Part shown: piece by piece, positions 41,408 through 48,550 of the stretch
Layout of the letters: every line of letters begins with the position of its first letter
Position numbering within the stretch: position 1 is the first letter of the stretch
Origin: Enterococcus avium ATCC 14025
GTDB taxonomy: Bacteria; Bacillota; Bacilli; Lactobacillales; Enterococcaceae
Reading direction: 5' to 3'
NCBI RefSeq assembly: GCF_000406965.1
Contig: NZ_KE136357.1
Location: 152,154-200,703, forward strand
Length of the DNA: 48,550 bases
The notes under the pieces: model-generated
What the model was told of the DNA's origin: nothing
Databases searched by the model: none
What the model saw: only the letters and a program-made list of their open reading frames with translations
Made by a program: the position numbers and the translations under genes

Positions 41408-42037
41408 ATGTGGACAAAAAAAATAGTTATTTGTTTATTTATAGTAACGTTTTTCATGTTATCAGGCTGTACAGAAGATAATTCTTCCAAAACAACCGAC
41501 AGCTTGAAAAGTGAAGTTTCAAAGTTGAAAACTGAAAATTCTAAATTAAAAAAAGATTTGACGTCTAAAATAAATGATAATCAAGAACAATCAACCGAAA
41601 ATTCCAGATTTACACAAGAAGTCAAGACTTTCTCCGAGAATGAAGTAATCGAATTTGGAGATGGTGAAAAGAAGCTAGCAGAAATGAAAGTGGTGGAGGT
41701 TACTACAAAGCACTCAGCCTTTCCAAAACGGATGAATGAATTGGAAAATTATGATACAACGCGGATGCTTTCTGTAAAAATTGAGTATAAAAATATAGAA
41801 ATGACTACTCCTTTCTTACCTTATGCGCAATCCTTTCAAGCTTATTCAAAAGATGGAAAACGATTGACCTCAGTTAACCAACAAAGAGGGCAGGACGAAG
41901 TTCCGAAAGGAAAATCAGGAACAACCCAAATTTTTTTTAAGCTACCTGTGAACGGTGATGAATTTGATAAGGTAGAAATTGATTTCGTTTCCGGAGAGCA
42001 ACGCGTGGCAACATTCGACTTGAAAGTAAGCCATTAG
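41408..42037 (+). CDS. Coiled-coil lipoprotein, DUF4352-like
   Basis: A 209-residue lipoprotein. The signal peptide has a lipobox FMLSGC, which puts the lipid-modified Cys at about residue 20. A coiled-coil stretch follows (LKSEVSKLKTENSKLKKDL), then a beta domain of about 120 residues resembling DUF4352/Telokin-like extracellular domains (MLSVKIEYKNIEM, FQAYSKDGKRL, VPKGKSGTTQIFFKLP). ATG 41408 has GTGAGGAAT upstream. It is the last gene before the terminator and sits outside the membrane, so it could contact the exported adhesin or the cell wall. Confidence 0.82.
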   Translation: MWTKKIVICLFIVTFFMLSGCTEDNSSKTTDSLKSEVSKLKTENSKLKKDLTSKINDNQEQSTENSRFTQEVKTFSENEVIEFGDGEKKLAEMKVVEVTTKHSAFPKRMNELENYDTTRMLSVKIEYKNIEMTTPFLPYAQSFQAYSKDGKRLTSVNQQRGQDEVPKGKSGTTQIFFKLPVNGDEFDKVEIDFVSGEQRVATFDLKVSH

Positions 42038-42089
42038 TTATATTAAAATCCCCGTCCATATCCTTGGACGGGGATTTTAATATAACTAA
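42034..42089. terminator. Long perfect inverted repeat, bidirectional terminator
   Basis: A perfect 25-bp stem (42034-42058 with 42065-42089, core ATCCCCGTCCA / TGGACGGGGAT) has a 6-base loop and AT-rich flanks giving T-runs on both strands. It ends the accessory Sec operon (+) and the tRNA-Ser gene (-). Confidence 0.85.
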
Positions 42090-42094
42090 TGAAA

Positions 42095-42182
42095 CGGAGA
42101 AGGAGGGATTTGAACCCTCGCACCGTGTTAACGATCTACACCCTTAGCAGGGGCGCCTCTTCAGCCACTTGAGTACTTCCCC
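42095..42182 (-). tRNA. tRNA-Ser(GCU)
   Basis: The minus strand gives an 88-nt class II tRNA: acceptor GGGGAAG pairing with CTTCTCC (one G-U), anticodon loop CTGCTAA with anticodon GCT, a long variable arm (TGTAGATCGTTAACACGGTG region) and T arm GAGGG-TTCAAAT-CCCTC. It reads AGC and AGU serine codons. CCA is not encoded. It lies between the accessory Sec operon and the adhesin gene, whose repeats use AGY codons heavily. Confidence 0.95.
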
Positions 42183-42195
42183 AATCAACTCTTTT

Positions 42196-42225
42196 ATTAT
42201 AAACGAATAGTTAATTTTAAGTCAA
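42196..42225 (-). promoter_or_regulatory. tRNA-Ser promoter
   Basis: On the minus strand TTGACT (42225-42220) and TATAAT (42201-42196) are separated by 18 bp, ending 13 bp before the tRNA 5' end. This is a strong housekeeping-type promoter. Confidence 0.75.
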
Positions 42226-42637
42226 CTTAGTCTAATTTCTCATAACTGAATTTGTTTGTTATTTTAAAGCAGTTTTTAACAGCTTGGATTGTTAAGTATA
42301 ATGGAAAACTATTATAGTATCAAAAAGAAAATTAAAAATGTTATGACTAATAACTAAATTGAGGATTACTAAAAAAATTTCTTACTTTAAAAAAATATTT
42401 GGGGCTCTTAACTTACTAATAAAAAAATTTGCTTTTGAAGTTTTACAGAAGTCTCAAATGAGAGATTTTACCATTTGTAATTAAGACTATTTTGTTTTTA
42501 ACCAACGATAATATACAGATAAAAAACTTGTTTCCCAATATTGGTACATTCTAATCTAGCTATAATTTTCTGTGAGATAATTCCTTCAGCACTTCAAAAA
42601 ATAAAAAAAGTATAAGAAAGGAGAGTTGTACTAAATT
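42226..42637. other. Adhesin gene upstream region
   Basis: No gene is visible. A likely -10 element TATAAT lies at 42561-42566, with a poorly matched -35. The palindrome CCAATATTGG (42535-42544) overlaps the -35 position and may be an operator. GAAAGGAGAG (42617-42626) is the ribosome site, about 11 nt before the adhesin start. Confidence 0.5.
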
Positions 42638-44746
42638 ATGAGTCGTAAAAATAATTTGTACAAGCTTTTAAGATCGAATAAAAAAGAACGATACAAAATG
42701 TACAAAAGCGGTAAACATTGGATGTTTGCTACAATTACAGCATTTACAAGCGTTTTAGGCACAAGTACTTTGATTACACAAGATGTACATGCGACATCTG
42801 CTAATCCGCAAGATGACGCAGGAATGGAAGCTGATACAGATCAGATTCTCGCAAACCAAGATACCACCCAGATTCCAGCCTCCTCCACACAAAATAGCAC
42901 ATCCGTAGAATCAGAAAGTACAACAAATTCAATTATCACAGATTCTGAGAGCGTGATGGAATCTTCTAGTCAAACGGAATCCACTAGCCTTACGGAGTCA
43001 GAAAGTCAAACGGAATCAGAAAGTACTACTGACTCAGGTAGCCTATCTGAATCGGTGAGTATATCAGATTCAATCAGTGCATCTGAGTCGGTAAGCTTAT
43101 CGGATTCGATGAGTCTGTCTGCATCAATTAGTGATTCAACTTCCACCAGTTTATTAGCAGCAACAGATGAAAAACAATCTACAAGTATATCTGAATCCAT
43201 GAGTAATTCTGAATCTGCAAGTTCATGGGTTTCAACCAGTCTTTCTGAGTCAATGAATCATTCAGAAAAAAGAAGTGCAGCAAACTCTTTGAGTGTAGAG
43301 AAAAGTAAACAACCCTCCGCACAAGAACAAAGTAAAGATGAAACAAATAAAGCAAAAGAGCTTTTTGATCAAATCGTTCCAAATGGGACTGAAGTAAAAG
43401 TTGATTCAAAAACGAATGAACTTGTATTTACAATGAAATCAGGTGTTGCGCCTAGTACAGCCTTAATCCATGCTGCACAGAAATATGCAGCAGCAAATGA
43501 TTTGGTTGCTTATTTTTCAGTTCGAGGTGCAAATGGCAAATCCACAAAAGTAAATGTTTCGGCTGACCCGGATATTAATCGTGAAGATTTTGAAGACAAG
43601 ATTAATAATTTAGAGACACCAAAAACGCCAACTTCTGTTTATGTGGCTGTTCCAGATGAGGTTCAGAACGATGCTACCTATAAAGCCAATGCCATCACAA
43701 ATGGCACCTACGCTGAGGTCACAACTTATGAAGAATTGCGAGCTGCTTGGTCTAATGCCAATATTACTTACATTGATATTACAGCTAAAATTACTTATTC
43801 TACAGGGGCAATGTCAGCTCGCGCAAATGGTGCCAGTGTAATCGTTCAAGGAAATAACAATATTGTTGATCTTGGAACACAAACCTTCAATTGGGGCTAC
43901 ATTACAAATTCTACAACGTTTACACTAAGCAACGTTCAAGCGCAGCAAGGTTTCGCTGTAAATGATGGAAATGGTTACTCCCTTATTAATCCATCAAGCG
44001 CTACTCAATTGACAGCCAATGTTAATAATGTGACATTAAGTGCTAGTGAATTAAATGGAAACAATCCTATTCACCTTATGTATGGAGTGGGATCTAAAGT
44101 AGTATTCTCTGGAACGAATGTCTTCAATATATCAAATGAAGTTACTCGATCAGTTGGAAGTATTAACTTTGCGAATAATTCAAGTGTAACACTCAATCGT
44201 ACTTCCAATGATATTGGTTTCTCACAATTCTACTTCGAAACTCGAGCAGCTGCAGGAAGTGTTGGTTATGGGAACACAATCACAATGGGGGATGGATCTT
44301 CAAATACTGCACGTACCTATAATGGTCAAGCTGCAAGTTACCCTGCAATGTACTATTTAATAGATGGAGTGACAGTAGGAGATAACGTTAGTTGGACGCA
44401 AACAGGCTTCCAATATTTCATTAACGGACAGCAGGGCTCTTCAGCAACTGCAAAATTTGTCTTTGGTCAAAATTTTAATTTATCTATTCCGCAATCAACA
44501 CAACCTGGAGCAATTCGCATTCAAGGAACTCAGAGTGTGGTATTTAATGCCGGAACAACATTGGATATTAATCAATGGGCAAATGGTGCTGTAATTCAAA
44601 TGAATAGTGCTGGATCAAGCGTTACTTTCATTTCTCCAAAGAAATTACACATGGCAGTTAATACTTCGTCAGGAGCACCAAGTACAGGACCACTTGTGAG
44701 TGGGGCAGGAACATTCACAAATTTCAACTTGGCAAGGAACGGATAG
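42638..44746 (+). CDS. Serine-rich repeat adhesin, N-terminal part (frame ends early)
   Basis: A 702-residue frame encoding the front of the accessory Sec substrate. Residues 1-52 are a long signal peptide with the KxYKxGKxW motif (K20 to W28), a hydrophobic core and cleavage near DVHA. Residues about 90-220 are the first Ser-rich stretch (SES/SDS/STS). Residues about 225-700 form the binding region, including a section starting [20 protein letters not shown] that looks like the pectate-lyase-like beta-helix adhesin domain. The frame stops at 44744-44746 in the middle of this domain, while the +1 frame continues with related sequence. The gene is therefore frameshifted, or the assembled sequence has an error. 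Confidence 0.92.
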   Translation: MSRKNNLYKLLRSNKKERYKMYKSGKHWMFATITAFTSVLGTSTLITQDVHATSANPQDDAGMEADTDQILANQDTTQIPASSTQNSTSVESESTTNSIITDSESVMESSSQTESTSLTESESQTESESTTDSGSLSESVSISDSISASESVSLSDSMSLSASISDSTSTSLLAATDEKQSTSISESMSNSESASSWVSTSLSESMNHSEKRSAANSLSVEKSKQPSAQEQSKDETNKAKELFDQIVPNGTEVKVDSKTNELVFTMKSGVAPSTALIHAAQKYAAANDLVAYFSVRGANGKSTKVNVSADPDINREDFEDKINNLETPKTPTSVYVAVPDEVQNDATYKANAITNGTYAEVTTYEELRAAWSNANITYIDITAKITYSTGAMSARANGASVIVQGNNNIVDLGTQTFNWGYITNSTTFTLSNVQAQQGFAVNDGNGYSLINPSSATQLTANVNNVTLSASELNGNNPIHLMYGVGSKVVFSGTNVFNISNEVTRSVGSINFANNSSVTLNRTSNDIGFSQFYFETRAAAGSVGYGNTITMGDGSSNTARTYNGQAASYPAMYYLIDGVTVGDNVSWTQTGFQYFINGQQGSSATAKFVFGQNFNLSIPQSTQPGAIRIQGTQSVVFNAGTTLDINQWANGAVIQMNSAGSSVTFISPKKLHMAVNTSSGAPSTGPLVSGAGTFTNFNLARNG
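42905..43280 (+). repeat. First serine-rich region (SRR1) of the adhesin
   Basis: This stretch encodes alternating Ser with Glu, Asp, Thr, Ile or Val ([20 protein letters not shown] type) and mixes TCA, TCT, TCG and AGT/AGC codons. It is the predicted first glycosylated region, between signal peptide and binding region. Confidence 0.85.
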
Positions 44747-47700
44747 CCAAGCAGCCAATCCCGCAGGAAATAGAAATCTTAAATTTACGAACATGACGAT
44801 TCGAAACGGTGTGACAACTGTTACCGACACTGCTGGGAACGTGACTACATCGAATATTGTTGATTCTAGTACACGCGAATTGACAACGGTAGCTATCGAT
44901 CCTGGTACGGTTAAATTAAAATACGTAGATCAATACGGAAATGTAATTAAAACAATTGATGTACCAATTGATCCAGATGTTAACTATATTGGGCAGTATA
45001 TCAATTTAGTGAATAAGGATTATGCGTTAGACAATATGCCGCCAAATTATATGTGGGCAATTGCAAGTCAAGTTCCAGCATCCGCCTTATCGGATAAACA
45101 AAGCGGTGGAGATGATACAACTACTGCCGATGACGGTGATGCATATGGTCAAGCGAATGTAGCAATTGTACCGATGGAGGGGTCTGAGTATGTCTATAAT
45201 ATCTATGTATACGGGGTAGCGAATAATAATATTCAATATCAATATGTAGATGCTAAGACAGGCATGGTCGTTTCTGCGGATTATCTAAGCTCTGGACAAG
45301 AAGCAGCAGGAAGTAATTTACCACCAGCGAACTACGGGAATGTTATTGATTGGCTAAATAGTTACTACACAACGACAAATGTTGCTCCAGGTTACCATTA
45401 TGCTACGGGTTCTGAATTAAACGGATTTGTACAACCAACTACTACAACGGTGGGGACGGAAGCAAGTTTAGTTACCATTTATGTCACAGCGGATATTCAA
45501 ACTGTTAATATTACTTTTGTAAATTCTGATGGGACGGCTCTAGTAGGTCAAGTTCCAAATGTTTCTATCAATGGTACATCAGGAGCAGAAATCAGTTATG
45601 CGGATTTAGTTGTGGGATATTTAACTCAGGCGGGTTATTATGCAGATGCCAATGGCACATTCACCTTTGACTTTACTGCGAATGGAACCAGTACAACGGA
45701 TTCTGATCCTCAAACGTTAACGATTACTTTATACCCTGATTATCAGTTAGCTGGAATTATTTCAAATAATCAACCAGCTACCGATCCAGCAACTGGAAAT
45801 CCATACACTCAAATACCGACGAGTGTTTCTGAAGGCCAATATGGTGTTGCAGGAGTTTCAAATGGAACAATCGTATTAGGTGTAACCGATGCAGACTTAG
45901 TTAGGAATGGTTATATTTATACTATTACAGGACCAGATGGTCAAGTGTATGCGACGTTAGCGGAAGCGTTGGCAAGTAATAGTATTTTTGATACTACGAC
46001 AAATAATGGGCTTTCAATCGATGGAGCACCGCAATCCTTTGTTGTTAACTATGAGGTAGATCCTGTTTCTGAATCAACGTCAATGTCAGAAAGTGAGTCG
46101 ACTTCTAATTCAGAAAGCGAGAGCAACTCAATTTCGACTTCTAATTCAGAAAGCGACTCGTCCTCAACGTCTTTATCTGTATCGGAAAGTGAATCAATTT
46201 CTCAATCGGAGGATTCTACTTCAGAGTCAATTTCAGAATCAATCTCAGAAAGTGAATCTATTTCAATTTCAGAAAGTGAAAGTATTTCTACTTCTGAATC
46301 ACTATCTGAGAGTGAGTCAGTTTCAGAATCAATCTCAGAAAGTGAATCAGTTTCTACATCAGAAAGTGATAGCAATTCTACATCCGATTCAATCTCAGAA
46401 AGTGAATCTATCTCGAACTCAGAAAGTGATAGCGAATCAATATCAACGTCAACATCCGAAAGTGAATCTAGTTCAGACTCCGAAAGCGAAAGCTCATCAA
46501 TTTCTGAATCGATTTCAATTAGCGAATCAATATCCGAGTCAGAAAGCGAAAGTAAGAGTACATCAGAAAGTGAAAGTACTTCTGAGAGTATCTCTGAGTC
46601 GGAATCATTGTCTATCTCTGTAAGTGAGTCATTATCGGAAAGTGATAGTGAAAGTAATAGTGCTTCAACTTCCGATTCATTGAGTGATAGTGAAAGCACC
46701 AGTATTTCGGATAGTAATAGCACTTCTGAAAGCTTGTCGAATTCAGAATCGTTATCTATTTCGGTAAGCGAAAGTTTATCCGAAAGTGAAAGTAAGAGTA
46801 TGAGTGAATCAGTTTCTGATTCATTAAGCAATAGCGAAAGTGAAAGTGGCAGTCTATCAGAAAGCAAAAGTACATCAAATAGTGTATCAGATTCAGAATC
46901 ACTATCAATTTCAGTAAGTGAAAGTTTATCAGAGAGTGAAAGTAAGAGTATTAGTGAATCAATTTCTGATTCATTAAGTGATAGTGAAAGCGAAAGTGGC
47001 AGTCTGTCGGAAAGCAATAGCACTTCGAATAGCACATCAGATTCAGAATCATTATCAATTTCAGTAAGTGAAAGCTTATCAGAGAGCGAAAGTAAAAGTA
47101 TTAGTGAATCAATTAGTACATCAACAAGTGATTCAAACTCAACTAGTACAAGTCTTAGCAATAGTGAAAGTGCAAGTATCAGTGATTCGATCAGTGCATC
47201 AATTAGTGAATCTATTTCAACTAGCGCAAGTGAATCTGCAAGCGAGTCAACAAGCTACAGCGGCAGCAGTTCAGTCAGTGCGAGTGAAAGCACAAGTATT
47301 AGTGATTCGAACTCAATCAGCACAAGTATTAGTACTAGCGAAAGTACAAGTGATAGCACATCAATCAGTGATTCAAGATCGGATAGTACTAGTGTAAGTG
47401 ACAGCGAAAGCAGTAGCTTAAGCACAAGTGTTAGCGATTCAAACTCAATCAGCACAAGTATCAGTAACAGTGAGAGTGCAAGTATCAGTGATTCGATCAG
47501 TGCATCAATTAGCGAATCGATTTCGACTAGCATAAGTGAATCCGCAAGCGAGTCGACGAGTTATAGCGGTAGCAGTTCAATCAGTGCGAGTGAAAGCACA
47601 AGTGATAGCACATCGATCAGCGATTCAAGATCGGATAGCACTAGTGTAAGTGACAGCGAAAGCAGTAGCTTAAGCACAAGTGTTAGCGACTCAAACTCAA

Positions 47701-48550
47701 TTAGTACAAGCATTAGTACTAGCGAAAGTACAAGTGCAAGCACATCAATCAGTGATTCAAGATCAGATAGCACCAGCGTAAGTGACAGCGAAAGCAGTAG
47801 CTTAAGCACAAGCATTAGCGACTCAAACTCGATCAGCACCAGCATCAGTAACAGTGAAAGTGCAAGTATCAGTGCATCGATTAGCGAATCAATTTCGACT
47901 AGCATAAGTGAATCCGCAAGCGAGTCGACGAGTTATAGCGGTAGCAGTTCAATCAGTGCGAGTGAAAGCACAAGTGATAGCACATCGATCAGCGATTCAA
48001 GATCGGATAGCACTAGTGTAAGTGACAGCGAAAGCAGTAGCTTAAGCACAAGCATCAGCGACTCCAACTCAATTAGCACAAGTATCAGTAACAGTGAAAG
48101 TGCAAGTATCAGTGATTCGATTAGTGCATCGATTAGCGAATCAATTTCGACTAGCATAAGTGAATCCGCAAGCGAATCGACAAGTTATAGCGGTAGTAGC
48201 TCAGTTAGCGCGAGTGAAAGTACCAGCACAAGTACGTCAATCAGTGATTCAAACTCAATCAGCACCAGCATTAGTAACAGTGAAAGTGCAAGTATCAGTG
48301 ATTCGATCAGCGTGTCAATTAGCGAATCGATTTCAACCAGCGCAAGTGAATCTGCAAGCGAGTCAACAAGCTACAGCGGCAGCAGCTCAGTAAGTACGAG
48401 CGATAGTACCAGCGCAAGTACGTCAATTAGTGATTCAAACTCGATCAGCACAAGTATCAGTAACAGTGAGAGTGCAAGTATTAGTGATTCGATCAGTGCA
48501 TCGATTAGCGAATCAATTTCAACTAGCATAAGTGAATCCGCAAGCGAATC
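44730..48550 (+). pseudogene. Serine-rich repeat adhesin, continuation in +1 frame (runs off window)
   Basis: From 44730 the frame starting [14 protein letters not shown] is open to the window end (over 1270 codons) and continues the adhesin. It has the end of the beta-helix-like domain, a MucBP-like segment ([15 protein letters not shown], about 44908), a second one ([15 protein letters not shown], about 45230) and a third beta segment ([16 protein letters not shown], about 45505). From 46068 the second Ser-rich region runs to the end. No start codon with a ribosome site lies at its beginning, so it is expressed only if the frameshift is bypassed or is not real. The LPxTG anchor should lie beyond the window. 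One missing base (or two extra) near 44729 explains the break. Confidence 0.85.
46068..48550 (+). repeat. Second serine-rich region (SRR2), continuing past the window
   Basis: A low-complexity repeat in which almost every second residue is Ser. Up to about 47100 it is rich in SES/SDS units with Glu and Asp. After that it changes to [20 protein letters not shown] units with fewer acids and many AGT/AGC codons. Larger units marked by SYSGSSS begin at 47256, 47562, 47934, 48186 and 48372, giving spacings of 306, 372, 252 and 186 bp, all multiples of 6. This suggests slippage or recombination expansion in steps of Ser-x dipeptides. Confidence 0.9.

Noticed and set aside
46093-46623. Plus-strand frame inside the second serine-rich region, and similar ones at 47068-47397 and 48160-48393
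   Set aside because: These are out-of-frame readings of the adhesin repeat with biased Gln/Val/Arg composition and no start signal.
46202-47161. Long open frame on the minus strand opposite the serine-rich repeat (also 47255-47533, 47561-47905, 47933-48157)
   Set aside because: It is the mirror of Ser codons (Leu/Ser-rich low-complexity product) with no ribosome site, so an artefact of the repeat.
47100-48550. Regularly spaced repeats that could suggest a CRISPR array
   Set aside because: The repeats are coding, in frame, in multiples of 6 bp, and have no unique spacers or cas genes.

Overview
The window looks like chromosomal DNA of an Enterococcus or a close relative in the Lactobacillales. 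It is low in G+C, has strong GGAGG-type ribosome binding sites and compact operons with intrinsic terminators, and carries a LiaX/LiaY daptomycin-stress locus and an accessory Sec (SecA2/SecY2) locus with a serine-rich repeat adhesin. I cannot fix the species from sequence alone.

Layout. 1-435: the 3' end of an IS1182-type transposase. 532-3683: a glycyl radical enzyme and its activating enzyme, substrate unassigned. 3730-4563 (-): a HAD phosphatase. 4655-4924 (-): a discrete, terminated small transcript with tRNA-Leu-like ends but no proper anticodon arm. 4925-12543: a DeoR-type repressor divergent from a ten-gene operon (rpiB, transaldolase, a divergent triose-phosphate-isomerase homologue, DhaM-like EIIA, two small membrane proteins, dhaK, dhaL, split transketolase). 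This set can phosphorylate a short-chain ketose at PEP expense and feed it into the pentose phosphate pathway. I favour dihydroxyacetone or a tetrulose such as erythrulose as substrate. 12589-13883 (-): an FMN riboswitch controlling the riboflavin transporter RibU and a PNPOx-family flavoprotein. 14007-17508: a GNAT enzyme, then two transcription units (a PspC protein; LiaX-LiaY) that share the same upstream box 31 bp before the same -10 element. 18029-21607: an Mga-like regulator, a TetR/GNAT divergent pair and Hsp20. 22190-23293: a solitary tyrosine recombinase.

23799-48550 is one large accessory Sec / serine-rich adhesin region. It starts with a winged-helix regulator whose receiver part is degenerate, followed by secA2, secY2, asp1, asp2, asp3, gtfA and a half-length gtfB. 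Then come two paralogous small helical proteins separated by an IS110-family insertion, a one-TM SecE/Asp4-like protein, an XRE-TPR regulator, gtf3, a third helical protein, an actin/ParM-like protein and a coiled-coil lipoprotein. A tRNA-Ser(GCU) gene lies just before the adhesin gene. The adhesin has a KxYKxGKxW signal peptide, a first Ser-rich stretch, a beta-helix-like binding region, MucBP-like domains and a very long second Ser-rich repeat that runs off the window. Its reading frame is broken by a single +1 shift near 44730.

The strongest candidates for something undescribed are the extra genes embedded in the accessory Sec operon (actin-like protein, three helical proteins, short GtfB, lipoprotein), the tRNA-like small RNA at 4727-4820, and the possible pairing of a tRNA-Ser(GCU) gene with an adhesin that consumes AGY serine codons.
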